Below are positions 1-9,953 of a stretch of DNA of 64,000 nucleotides, piece after piece (positions within the stretch are counted from its first letter, which is position 1; each line of letters opens with the position of its first letter). The DNA is from Amphibalanus amphitrite. Lineage: Eukaryota; Arthropoda; Thecostraca; Balanomorpha; Balanidae. The stretch spans positions 1 through 64,000 of the forward strand of contig NW_024881563.1 of the NCBI RefSeq assembly GCF_019059575.1. Reading direction: 5' to 3'. A program made the position numbers and the translations under genes. Below the pieces are notes generated by a model. It did no database searches and was not told the origin of the DNA. It worked only from the letters and a program-made list of their open reading frames with translations.

Positions 1-202
1 GCCTGCAGGATGCAGTTCAGCACGCCAGGTCATATGAAGCGGTCGCCAGGGAGTCCGCGGCGATTCACCCGACGCAACCGACTTCAACGGCAGATCCGAC
101 CCATCACCAGGTTGGAGTTTTGTATCTACTGGTCTCTAGGCAGATCATGTTTTCGATGCGGTAGCTCAACCCATCTTGCGAATCGTTGTCGGTTCATGCG
201 TA
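1..202 (+). pseudogene. Ty3/gypsy gag, 3' part with first CCHC zinc knuckle (5' end off window)
   Basis: This is the downstream part of the Gag (nucleocapsid) region of an LTR retrotransposon; it enters from the left edge, so the true start is not visible. Around 145-190 the + frame shows a CX2CX4HX4C knuckle beginning CFRCG, preceded by basic, proline-rich sequence, as expected of a nucleic-acid-binding Gag tail. The frame is cut at the TA at 201-202, where a 1.58-kb DNA element is inserted. The second knuckle resumes in the same frame after that element, so the two pieces are one gene. The open frame that appears to run to about 366 past the insertion is read-through into the element and is not gag. 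High confidence in gag; the clade (a Mag-like group with two knuckles) is inference. Confidence 0.85.
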
Positions 203-1778
203 GGGGAGAGTGGGGCAAAGCGGCCACCCGGGCAAAGCGGCCACCCATCGTTTCAGCCCTCCACATCTGGCGTCAGTTCCAATTTATGGTTTCTGATTAT
301 ACTTCTCTTCGCGGCCGTTCGAATGAGCCAGACCGTGGTTTCACGCTCATCGCCATTGCTCTGTGAAACACGGAAAAGCATTTCTTGCCAGGTTACCAAC
401 TATGTTTACAGTTTTTAAATGTTATCTTATTCCATAACCATTTGGAATTTTTATAAGCGTTCTTGTCCATGCATTGTGTGCTTATCGTACATGACTCCTA
501 CCAATTTTAAAGGTAGACTGCCACCTTTTTTCCACAAAACGGTTTTCACTAGAGCTGAGCCACCTATGTCCCAGACTGAAGTCGGTTTTCCGAAATTCGA
601 ACCCGTTTGCGAGAAATCGGAGACCAAAGTTCAGTTTGATGCCATTTTTTTAGTCCAGAAAACCGACATCTCTACTGTTTATCGATAACTTTGAAACATT
701 AATTTTCTTATCTTTTGGTAAATATATGTCAAAACTTTGATTGTTTCGAGATCAGAGAAGAATTTTGGAGTGTCAAAATAAAAGTTAAACTTATATATTC
801 AGTAGTTCATTTGTTCCAAAAAAGTGTGGGAAATGGGGTTTAACATGGGCCAGACCCATTCCAAATGAGCCATGATTTTTAAATGTTTTACGAACTTAAA
901 TGCAAAATAAATTAAACATGGCCAATTTCTTATGAAATCATATATATCAGTAAATCATAAAATACCTTACTTTTTCAAATAAAATGTAATAATCTTATGA
1001 CCTTGAAGTCTAGTGATGTGTAAACATTGTCGCTAGACATTAACCGATTGATAATTGTATGATAATCGACATTTTTTTTCGCGATTCACGTGATGATACT
1101 TTGTCAGGTGAATTCTAAAATTTTGTTTTGTCCAGGGAATAAATCATAGGCCGATCTGAGAAAACTTTTTGAAGGTGGCAGTCTTCCTTTAATGCTTTTT
1201 ACTCCACTTATAGCTGAGCTGGAATATTTTTGCCTCGGACGGTATGCGCGGGGCAAAGTGGCCGGGGCAAAGTGGCCAGCCCCCAATTGGCCATAACTTG
1301 TTTCCATCTGGATAAAAACATTATTTATATCGAAATGTGTCGTCAGGCATTCAGTTTGACCATTTTTCGGTTACAAGAGTTACCAAATAATGCAGTTAAA
1401 TGTTTTTCTATGAAAATCCTTTATTTGTTTATCTACAGGTGGGAAGATAACTAAGTAAACATCCATCCACGCTTAAACATTGTCACCATCAAATACCCTA
1501 GTCGTATATGAGGCAACTATTCAGTTTCTCATATCGGGACTTGAGAAGTCGCCGGTGGCCGCTTTGCCTCAGGGATGGGGCAAAGTGGCCAATATGCTAT
1601 AGGTTTAAAGTTTTGTCAATATCTCCCATATGTGAACGCCTTTGGAAATGAAACGCAGTTGGAATAAAAGGCAATTTAATAGGGATCACATTGGTATAGA
1701 AAGAATCTTTCCAAGTTTAGAAATCAAGCGTCGGTATCGTAAGAAGCGTTAGGGTGGCCGCTTTGCCCCACTCTCCCC
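203..1778. mobile_element. TA-flanked non-autonomous DNA transposon inside gag
   Basis: The element has perfect 27-bp terminal inverted repeats (TIRs): left 203-229, starting GGGGAGAGTGGGGCAAAGCG, and right 1752-1778. Both sides carry the dinucleotide TA (201-202 and 1779-1780). Excising the element plus one TA rejoins the gag frame exactly between two zinc knuckles, which proves the boundaries. The interior is AT-rich and has no transposase frame. The subterminal motif GGGGCAAAGYGGCC recurs inside near 230-245, 1250-1280 and 1553-1590 in both orientations, possibly extra transposase-binding sites. A TA TSD fits the Tc1/mariner (IS630) superfamily, but the family is not identified. Confidence 0.9.
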
Positions 1779-2374
1779 TACTGTCTGCTTTGCGTGTGGA
1801 TTGCGCGGTCATTTGGCAGCCGTCTGCAGGAACCCGGGAGCGGGCGCTGCGGCGGGTGAGGTGCTGCCGCCTGGTGGCCGACCCGCGAGTCGCGGTGACC
1901 CGACCGGCGGCCGCAGTGGCCCGGCCGGCGGTGCCGAGGGAGGGTCGCGGCCTGGACCATCCGGTCGGGAGGGGGCGCGGTCAGGCCTTTCCAGTCGACC
2001 GCTCGGAAGAGGACCAGTCACAGCGGACAACAGGCACCAGAAAGGAGGAAGATCCGGTGGACGAGAGGTCCATCAGACTGGAGAACTGGAAGAGGACTCT
2101 GGAGATGAGTATTCGGTGCTCCACACCCATCAACCCCGAGGCGGTAAGTTGATTACGACTCTGATAATCAACGGTAAGCCGCTAGAGATGGAGATAGATA
2201 CGGGTGCAGAAATCACTACGATTCCAGAGCATGTATTCGAGAGAGTGTTTGGGTACGACTCAGAGCCACTGGTAGCCACAAAAAAAGAGACTGTCACAGT
2301 ATGATGGCACGCCATTGACGTGTGTGGAGAGATGCGTGCTCATGTTCAGCACGATGACCAGCAGTTCACAGGTA
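1779..2374 (+). pseudogene. Ty3/gypsy gag second zinc knuckle and aspartic protease
   Basis: This continues the gag frame after the TA element. A second CX2CX4HX4C knuckle (starting CFACG, about 1788-1830) follows, then about 100 residues of low-complexity Gly/Pro/Arg linker, then a retropepsin-type protease with its catalytic DTGA motif at 2197-2208, preceded by INGKPLEMEI. Gag and protease share one frame, so no ribosomal frameshift is needed between them. Past 2304 the frame stops, and family-like sequence continues in shifted frames (a VCGEMRAHVQ-like stretch around 2320), showing two small offset indels. The gene is then interrupted at 2373-2374 (TA) by a 4.5-kb element and resumes at 6864. 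Confidence 0.85.
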
Positions 2375-2402
2375 CAGGTCTCGCGGGTTTTAGCGGTAGG
2401 TC

Positions 2403-2819
2403 GCTCGGCGAGCGGGAGGGCAACCAGTTCCGCCTCTGTATCGGTGACCATTTGCTCCGCCCAGTTACTCGCGAGCGCGTACTACGGCACATAGTAAAGT
2501 GGGGAGTGAGGGGTTAGAGTGGCAGCCTGCGTAGAGGCTAAAAACGGTTTCTATCGTCTGGGCCGGCGACACGGCATGCGGTCAGGGGACGGGGAAAGGT
2601 CAGAGGTCACTCACATGTGCAGTACCGCGTCCCGTCCTCTCTGCGTGCTGACCAGCGCACGACCTCGGCCGTTGGCCAATTGGCATTGAACGGTCAAGGC
2701 CACCCGTAGCCAGCGGGCGGGGTGAGCCGGCAGCGGGCCGATTCATAGGTAGTCGTCCAAAGTTTCAGCCGAGGCCGGGAGACGACTGCAATGTTATTTC
2801 TTGGGAACAGTTCTGACAT
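2403..2819. other. Interior of the 4.5-kb element, nothing recognised
   Basis: GC-rich sequence between the left TIR and TTAA element A. It holds several TGACCT/AGGTCA copies (about 2605-2620), but no protein family or RNA gene is visible in any frame. Confidence 0.5.
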
Positions 2820-3944
2820 TTAACCCGCGCCCCGTTACCCGAGCATCGGTCCCATTGGGGGGGGGGGGCATTTTGCCCCCCCCTAAGATCTCGAGATCAC
2901 GCAAAACAACGACAAGCAGCAAACGGTGTTGGATGGCACCAACGAGGAAATACCTTTTGGCTCAATTTCATTGACCTCGGTCAAACCGATGACGTCACAG
3001 TTCCGGTCAAATGTCAAATTTTCACCGTTTACAGGCATTTCAAGAAATGTGTTGTAAAATCGAGTAAGATGCAAGTCATTCATTGATAAGGAATCGATGA
3101 ATGACAATTTTCGATGGGGAATTGTTCGTCAAACACATATTTTGCTATTTGTGGTCACTGATACCAGGTCAAGTCACAGAGGTCAGGTCACTGAGGGTCA
3201 CAATATGAAGATAACTATTGTGTGATGCATGTTTTCTGGTCCATTTTACATGACAAATGCGATTATGTGGGTCAGGCAACCCTTGGGGCCAATTTGGGTT
3301 ATGTTCTGGTGAAGGTCAGGTCAAATTAGGTCAAATTTCTAATTTGATATTTTTGCATAAAATTGGTATCGATTCGATGCAGCTCGTCACGGGGAGTCTA
3401 ATCATGGTGGTTTGTTTTGCGCTACGTGGTCTAGAATTGTTAAAAATTTAGTTAAAAAATTGACGTCATCAGTTTTGAACAGCTTTTTCGCTATAACTTG
3501 GCCAAAAAAGGAGGCATCGATCTACAATTTGTTATGTAGATATTCCGTTTTTTTTTTACTCGAAAAAACTTATTTTTTATAAGAGACCAATTTTTAAATT
3601 TGGGGGGTCAAAAGCTCAAAAGTTTGGAAATCCCAGATTGCAGTTTTGTAGCGCCGTCTTTTCTTTACGCGACCAGATAGAGAGCTTTGAAATTTCTTGT
3701 TAACTGAAGATTTTGTGAGCGTTTCAAGATTTATTTTGCTAATTTTTTGCTCGAACATGACCTCAGTTTGACCTCAATAACTTTTGACCTAAGTTAACCT
3801 AAGACTTGAAGTTTTGTGTGAGTGTCAAATTGATGCCCGGGAAGCTATTGAAAATTTTGCGGGGCTGCGCGCCGCCGTTTTCTTGCTATTCAGGAAAATA
3901 CACGGGGGGCTATATTGCCCACCCCCCAACGGGGCGAGAGTTAA
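2820..3944. mobile_element. TTAA-type element A with G/C hairpins at both ends
   Basis: TTAA flanks the element at 2820-2823 and 3941-3944. The left end CCCGCGCCCCGTTACC pairs with the right end, whose reverse complement starts CTCTCGCCCCGTTGGG. Each end carries a subterminal hairpin: a 12-G run, the core GCATTTTGC and an 8-C run near 2857-2883, and six Gs, CTATATTG and C-runs near 3904-3927. The interior (about 3080-3330) has repeated AGGTCA half-sites. There is no transposase. TTAA targets and short TIRs fit the piggyBac superfamily (MITE-like). The element is homologous, in inverted orientation, to element H at 57,388-58,082. Confidence 0.75.
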
Positions 3945-4495
3945 CCGTGACCTGCTGAGACTGGAGGTTGTTTCACAACAAATTTTTGCTTTCTCTCGCA
4001 CTATATTTCCAAAAACTTGCCGCAAAACTGACCAAGAAATATGTTGCTTGAATGAAATTGCAGTATTATTAAAAAGGAACCTAGGCGTAAAAGTTTAAGT
4101 AACATCACTGTATGCTGATTTTTTGTGTTTTTTTTTTTAGAAAAAAAAATCGACGTAAGCCACTAAAAAACAAAGCATAATATTTTTTAATGTTTATATA
4201 GGAATATGTCATAACTCGCACCCATATCGGCGTTTTCGCAAGCGATAATATTTGGGCGGGGATGGATCAGGCCCCACAGTTGATCGGCTTTTGATCAAAC
4301 CAGAGCTTCTTGAAAAGAGGGAGCATGTTGCACATGACGAGAGGAAGCCGATGATACCCAATTTATAGATCATAGGTCATTCGTTGATCATAGGTCATAC
4401 GTTGACCTTCCAAGTCAGTTTAATGACCCAATAGTCGGAAGGGTATAGACCTGCCTAGAAGTTGTTATCGTGAGCTTTTATGGAGCTTTCGGTAT

Positions 4496-4497
<2 letters not shown>
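3945..4497. other. Interior of the 4.5-kb element, nothing recognised
   Basis: AT-rich sequence with long A and T runs and a few TGACCT-like words near 4375-4425. No gene, RNA or element end was recognised. Confidence 0.4.
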
Positions 4498-4573
<76 letters not shown>

Positions 4574-4943
4574 GAGAGAGAGTGAGAGAGAGAGTGAGAG
4601 AGAGTGAGAGAGAGTGAGAGAGAGTGAGAGAGAGTGAGAGAGAGTGAGAGAGAGTGAGAGAGAGTGAGAGAGAGTGAGAGAGAGTGAGAGAGAGTGAGAG
4701 AGAGTGAGAGAGAGTGAGAGAGAGTGAGAGAGAGTGAGAGAGAGTGAGAGAGAGTGAGAGAGAGTGAGAGAGAGTGAGAGAGAGTGAGAGAGAGTGAGAG
4801 AGAGTGAGAGAGAGTGAGAGAGAGTGAGAGAGAGTGAGAGAGAGTGAGAGAGAGTGAGAGAGACAGAGAGACAGAGAGACAGAGAGACAGAGAGACAGAG
4901 AGACAGAGAGACAGAGAGACAGAGAGACAGAGAGACAGAGAGA
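4498..4943. repeat. GA-rich microsatellite: (AG)n, (GAGAGAGT)n, (GACAGA)n
   Basis: About 445 bp of purine repeat in three zones: pure AG to about 4570, a higher-order unit of about 10 bp (GAGAGAGTGA-like) to about 4860, and an AGACAG-type unit to about 4943. The long minus-strand frame across it is an artefact of the repeat. All-purine mirror repeats of this kind can form triplex (H-DNA). Confidence 0.95.
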
Positions 4944-6836
4944 AATTAGCCTTTTTAGAAAATGATCGGTACAGATATCAAGCGACAATGCACGGATTTA
5001 AAATGAACGTTAATCCTTCTCACAGCTAGCCTGTTCAACGTGTTTCCATTTCCTTCGCTAGTGACGTCGCCTTTAGGCCATGTGACCGGAAACCGGCAGC
5101 TAAACAGCAGATATTCTAGGGACGCGGAAACCTTGAAGATTGGCTGTGCCGCAATGTCATTCCTAGTGGTTTTGAACCTGGCTATAGATTGGCTCCATGC
5201 GCTCCGCAGATCGGCAAATTTGTAGTTAAGCAGCCCTGAAGGCACCGGCCAAGTTCCTTTGCTAGTCCCGGCCAAATAAGACACAAGGGACTAAACGTAA
5301 TTTCACTTGTTGGGACATTTCTAATCTTAAGTCTAGAAACGGACGGTTAATGAGACCTGACACGCCGAATTCTAGTAGAATATAATGTAAATGGACTCTA
5401 GAAACTGGTCACAGATTAAAGGTCATTTTGGTCAGGGTCATGCAATTTTCAGGGTAGGTGTAAACTGTCAAGTGCAGATGGTCTGAACTTATCATGATTC
5501 CTGACCGCATAGGTATTTATTTACTTATGGTGAGAAAAAATAACTTACGGCACTGAAAGCTTCGCTGATATCCGCCACTACTTACGCGAGTTGTTCAGGA
5601 AGAACCAAGGAGAGGGGTTCATTTTATCACCCCTAATAAGAAGTAGGGTTTCCATTAAAAGTAAACGGTAATATCGATAAATAACATCTCCTGTATATTT
5701 CTCAAGTTATTATGATGAGTTCTTTCGTAATGTTAATAAATGCTTTTTAGGTAAACAATATTGTAATTTGACCATGGCACGACATTTCCATTCTATTTTA
5801 TCCCGTTCGTTCTAGCCCCTCTCCCCTGCCCCCCCTCCCACACCACCACCACTATAGTTCGTTTTTTTTTTTCAAAAGGACGCTGGCTCCAAGTATGTTT
5901 TTCGAACAAGCACGTGTTTTAGCGAGCAAAACGAGCAAAAACTGAACCTGAGAAAATCGAACGTCGACTAATTTTAACATGTGATTTCTTCCCGATAATT
6001 TCCATATGGGCGTTTTGGAAGCAGATATGATAACAGCGGTGACGTCATGCTATCGAAAATGTATTTCAATTTAACTTATGACTATCATGGACGGAACCGC
6101 TCACTCGATTATAAGCTCGGCAACAGTGAAAAACTAAGTTTCACTCAAATTCGTTGACACTTGTCCCACTGCACGGGCATTTGGGTGCCTGCTGCCACCA
6201 GTGACGTCATCATATTATGTTCATTTTTAAGAAACAATTTCCAGCTACTTACCGTGCAAAATTTGAAATCGATTATTTTTTCGGTAAGAAATTCTTGGCC
6301 AGACACTGAAGCTGCCAAAACTCACGTGAGAGCTTCGATATTGAACTTTGAGCCAGCGTCCTTTTGAAAATAAACGAACTATACCACCAAATCGGCTGAG
6401 TTGGCTGAGGCGAGGCTGGCTGAGGCGAGCGCCTCCCCTCCCTTCATGGCAAACAGCGCCTGGCTGTCGTGACCTATGGCCTCACCGCCCGAAGGCTCGC
6501 CCGCTGTCCAAGGACGCCCTGTGCGGGCCGCAGTGGTAGCCTCTGCCGAGTCCCACCTCTATCCACCGCTCACCACGCGCTGGATTCATTCATGCCTCTG
6601 TGTTTCAGCGTCCTACCCGTTGGGTGGCACCACTGTAGTCATAGGCGACTGCAGGGAAGCCGCGGTCAGAATGCCCCAAACAGCGAATTTTGAGGTTTTC
6701 TTTTAATTTCTCCGAAACTAGCCGGCATACGATCAAACCTTTTTCCATGATCATGGAAGGGAGCTATACGAATAAATCGGTCACATCTTCAAGCCTACAA
6801 AGCTGAAGACGAAAAAGATATAGCCAAAAAGGCAAA
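4944..6836. other. Interior of the 4.5-kb element, no gene recognised
   Basis: Mixed sequence between the microsatellite and the right TIR, with TGACGTCA-like words near 6035-6050 and 6200-6215 and a GC-rich stretch at 6380-6660. Small open frames occur on both strands, but none shows a recognisable domain. Confidence 0.4.
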
Positions 6837-6863
6837 ACCTACGCTTAAAACCCGCGGGACCTG

Positions 6864-7312
6864 TACAGCTTTGGTGGTGAACGTGCGTAACAAGTACCCG
6901 CTACTAGGCCGTGATTGGTTGTTCCGTGTAAAGCTGGACTGGAATAGAATGTTTCACGGACGTGACGTTCACACAGTGTGCATGTCTGCTTCCCAGTTGC
7001 AGGAGAAATATGAAGATGTGTTCTCCGATCAGCTGGGGGAGATCAGAGGCATCGAAGCTGACATCGAGCTGGACGACAATGCCAGACCACGGTTCTTCCG
7101 GAGCCGGCCGGTACCGTTTCCACTGAGGGAGAAGGTGAACCAGGAGCTCGACAGGCAGCTGGAGGAAGGTGAGCTCTACCTGGTACAGGAGAGCGAGTGG
7201 GCCGCACCCTTGGTAATTGTCAAGAAGCCGGGAGGAAATGTGCGGATCTGTGCCGACTTTAAAGTCACAGTTAACAGATATGTCAAACAGCAGTCGTATC
7301 CGCTACCGACTA
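6864..7312 (+). pseudogene. Ty3/gypsy protease-RT linker and N-terminal reverse transcriptase
   Basis: This resumes the gypsy Pol after the 4.5-kb insertion. The + frame contains LLGRDWL, then the YEDVFSD segment typical of the start of Ty3/gypsy RT, EWAAPLVIVKKPGG, and the first RT block with VRICADFKVTVN (D within CADF). It ends at PLPT at 7311, where a non-LTR retrotransposon is inserted with a GACTA duplication (7308-7312). The frame resumes after that insertion at 8885. No stops occur inside this segment. RT copies the element RNA into DNA in the cytoplasmic particle. High confidence. Confidence 0.9.
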
Positions 7313-8590
7313 GACTATCGCGGGCTACAGGACCGATGGTATCACTGATATGTTCAGGAGTACCCGATGTGATGGCTCGGTGAACTGCGCAGATAGTGTG
7401 GTACTCGGCTAATTCGTCTGCCCGCAGCCAGCCGAGCTGCTGTATGACGTCAGAGATGTGGTCGCTGCGTCTACGGCCACTGACGACTCTGGCACAGAAA
7501 TTGAGAATTTTCTGGACACGAGCCATCTGGGTCACACCGCACGACCCATACACGCTTATACAATACCGCACGATCGATATGACTAGGGCTTGAACAACTA
7601 CCTTACGTGTGTTTGCTGGCATCACGTGGCGGGCATGACTGAGAGCGATTAAAATTCCTGTGCATTTTGATGCCATGGCGGTGATGTGAGCTTGATAGTT
7701 CAGATGGCGGTCGAGATAAAGTCCGAGGTTCTTCACCGTCCCTGCATCGACTACAGTTGAACCACAAAAGTTGACAGTGACGGGCGGGAGTCCACGCAAC
7801 ATAGCTGGTGTGCCCAACACCAGCATCTGTGTTTTGGCGGCGTTAACTTTCATGCCATTGTGGCAAAACCATCGGTAGGCGGCGTCGAGTGCGGCCTCAG
7901 TGCGTGAAATGATACAATCCAAATCCCGTTTCTTTCCAGTGACCAAAATTTGAGTGTCATCTGCAAACTGTACTATGGTGACTCCGTCGGGCATGTGCAG
8001 ACTGAGATCGTTAGCAAAAAGCATGTACAAGGCACAACTGAGACTACCTCCCTGGAAAACACCAATGGTGTTTTCTCTCGGTCGGGAGGTGATACTGGAG
8101 CCGTCAGCGGCGCGGACTCTGACCTGTTGCACATGCCCAGCCAAATAGTTAGCGAACCAGTCGGTGTCGATACCGTATAGGCTAAGTTTTTGCAGGAGTT
8201 TTTGGTGAGACACGACATCAAAACATTTTGAAAGATCCAGTAAGACCAAAATTGAAATTTCACCGTTGTCCATGGACTGAAGAATGCGGTCAGTAATGAC
8301 GTTGAGGGCCGTCTCTGTGGAGTACAGTCTCCTGTACCCGTGTTGTTCGGCTGCCAGCAGAGAATGCTCGGATAGGTAGTCGATCAGCTGGGTTTGAACT
8401 ATGCGCTCAACTATTTTCATTATGCCTGGTAAAATGGAAATAGGGCGCGTGTCTGCTGGCGTGTTCCCTGCTTTGCCTTTCGGTATTGGTGTCACTATCG
8501 CGTGCTTCCATCCAGGTGGAATGAGATAGTCGGTAGATATACAACACCCGAAACGCAGGGCTGATAACACAGCCACGGGCCCGAACAGAG
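7313..8590 (-). pseudogene. Non-LTR reverse transcriptase (inverted segment)
   Basis: A long minus-strand frame encodes RT from the fingers through the thumb. It has PPGWKHAIVTPIPKGK near the start, LVLLDLSKCFDVV with the first catalytic Asp, FQGGSLSCALY, FADD at 7967-7956 (the catalytic pair), and a KNLGLYLDRHLN thumb motif. It ends at the left boundary near 7313, within the C-terminal extension. The lower-coordinate tail of the open frame (down to 7176) is read-through into antisense gypsy sequence, so the native C terminus is missing here; it lies in sense orientation at 8590-8719. The N-terminal endonuclease is absent (5' truncation). Confidence 0.9.
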
Positions 8591-8719
8591 ACGGGGAGAC
8601 GTCGACTATGTATTAGAGGAGTCGCGATGTTAAACGGTACCGAGTTGAGCCCGTATATACCAGCGTTTCGCGCCAATGTGAAGCGTGTGATCATGTCGAG
8701 ACGCCGAGTAGCTGTCTGA
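8590..8719 (+). pseudogene. Non-LTR ORF C-terminal end (sense segment)
   Basis: A + frame reads RTETGRRRLCIRGVAMLN and further, ending at a stop near 8717. This resembles the conserved RT-ORF ending of CR1/L2/Jockey-type elements (R-T--G-R---+-G---+N-LP). It is the piece missing from the inverted RT upstream. A few residues between the two halves appear to be lost at the inversion joint, as is usual for twin priming. Confidence 0.6.
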
Positions 8720-8884
8720 ACCTGTTCCAGTCGCACGCTTGTTTGTGTTTGCCAGTGATATCTATGCCTACTCGTACTGTCTATATGTTCCCCGTTTTAT
8801 CTGGTTTTACGTGTCTGGTGAAAAGCCACTTTTATTGTGGATCCTAGATGAATACACATCTGTATCTGTATCTGTATCTGACTA

Positions 8885-9290
8885 CGGAGGAGATGTTTAG
8901 CTGCCTCTCGGGGGGAGAGTCGTACACAAAACTGGACTTAGCAAACGCATATAAACAGCTACGCGTCTCGGAAAAAAAATCAGGAACTGCTTACGGTCAA
9001 TACGCCACGAGGGCTGATGCGTCACCGGAGGCTGCCATTTGGCCTGAATATTGCTCCCAATATTTGGCAAAGAACGATGGATAGCATTTTGCAAGGTCTG
9101 AAGAGTGTCGCGTGCTATCTTGATGATATTTTGGTGACCGGATCCTCTCGCCAGGAGCACGTGGACAACCTCGAACAACTGCTCAGTCGCCTTCAGCAGT
9201 ACGGTGTGCGGCTGCGCCGCGAGAAGTGCCGCTTCTTCCAGAGGTCTGTGGAGTTTTTGGGATACACTCACCACCGAGGGAGTGCGACCC
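8885..9290 (+). pseudogene. Ty3/gypsy RT catalytic core
   Basis: This continues gypsy RT after the non-LTR insertion: a TKLDLANAYKQL block (catalytic Asp of motif A), then LPFGLNIAPNIWQR, then the catalytic YLDD at 9116-9127 followed by ILVTG, and the KCRFF...VEFLGY thumb entry. A one-base expansion in the A-run at 8972-8980 shifts the frame between motif A and the LPFG block, and a second small indel at about 9262-9268 shifts it after FLGY. The segment ends at a 9-bp target copy (9282-9290). It is non-functional as it stands. High confidence in identity. Confidence 0.9.
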
Positions 9291-9803
9291 GACCCCCACC
9301 AAACACGATTTGGCAGCACTGTAAAGACGTCTGCTGGGCGTGAAGTTTTCCCTTCACCATAGGGTTTACACACAAACTGGTCAAAGTTTGAGCCAGGATA
9401 TACTAGTCTAAAAATGCAAAAAACGAACAAATTTTGGCATCAATAGATTCAGCATTTCATCGTGTGCCTCAAACCGTCCATCATTTGGCCTCAAAGGAGG
9501 TAAAAATTGTTCAAAATCGAAGTTGAAAAGATGCTTTCTGAGCACATAATCTGGTAGCAATCACGTGACCTGCTATAAGCAGCTTATCGATAATTTATTA
9601 ACATAATTATTAATATGCTGCTTTAAACAACATTAATCATACATTTTGAGCTTTCAGTACTTTAAATAAGGTCAAAACATCGCAAAACACAAAAGTTAAT
9701 AAAATAGTCACGTGGGTGTCAGGAAATGTCACAGGTGCGTCAAATTTGTGACTGGGGCTTTACTTTCAAACATCGGATCTACCTGTTTCTTATAGGTATC
9801 TTG
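9291..9803. mobile_element. 513-bp insertion with 9-bp TSD, related to 9954-10597
   Basis: It splits gypsy RT at a valine-arginine-proline codon run. The repeated target is GTGCGACCC at 9282-9290 and GTGCGACCG at 9804-9812 (one mismatch; eight bases perfect). It starts GACCCCCACCAAA and has CATAGGGTTTAC near 9356-9368. The next insertion shares that start and internal motif. The middle has palindromic AATTATTAATA and CACGTG words. No long TIR and no ORF are evident. The superfamily is undetermined; an 8-9-bp TSD is compatible with hAT, P or Mutator-like elements. Confidence 0.65.
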
Positions 9804-9953
9804 GTGCGACCGAGCGAAAAGAAGGTGAGAGACATGCTGGCTATGCCGGCACCAAAGAACGCCAAGGAGCTGCTGACATTCCTGGTTATGGTCACATACA
9901 ACGCAAAGTTCCTTCCTCATCTGTCCACCGTCCTCAGACCGCTGTACGATCTC
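9804..9953 (+). pseudogene. Ty3/gypsy RT connection segment
   Basis: A short + frame continuing the RT thumb/connection: VRPSEKKVRDMLAMPAPKN, then the conserved F...YNAKFLPHLSTVLRPLYDL. It is enclosed between two independent insertions and is complete except for the frameshift history. The flanking Pol sequence resumes at 10598. Confidence 0.9.

Larger units (their letters stand above)
2375..6863. mobile_element. 4.5-kb TA-flanked DNA element with TIRs, inside gypsy protease-RT junction
   Basis: The left TIR (2375-2401, starting CAGGTCTCGCGGGTTTTAGC) matches the reverse complement of the right end (6837-6863) at about 23 of 27 positions. TA lies on both flanks (2373-2374 and 6864-6865; the wider GTAC is palindromic). 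On the left the interrupted gypsy protease region ends and on the right it resumes with the LLGRDWL motif that precedes RT, so the boundaries are supported by the host element. I see no transposase frame. Inside are TTAA element A, a GA-rich microsatellite and unassigned sequence. The TIR start CAG next to TA suggests a Tc1/mariner-type or similar non-autonomous element; the family is unknown. Confidence 0.8.
7313..8879 (+). mobile_element. 5'-inverted (twin-primed) CR1/L2-like non-LTR retrotransposon
   Basis: This 1,567-bp insertion in gypsy RT is bounded by a GACTA TSD (7308-7312 and 8880-8884). The right part (about 8590-8879) is the sense 3' end: the last residues of the ORF, a stop near 8717, a 3'UTR and a tail of TGTATC-type repeats at 8857-8879. 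The left part (7313 to about 8590) is the upstream RT coding region in reverse orientation. A single TSD pair around both halves shows one event. The arrangement matches twin priming during target-primed reverse transcription. The clade call (CR1/L2/Daphne-like, microsatellite tail) is inference from the protein and tail. Confidence 0.8.

Noticed and set aside
4455-4988. 177-residue minus-strand frame of Leu/Ser/Thr/His repeats
   Set aside because: A translation of the GA-rich microsatellite; no independent coding signal.
7176-7312. C-terminal part of the long antisense RT frame
   Set aside because: This is antisense to gypsy RT beyond the TSD; the non-LTR element ends at 7313.
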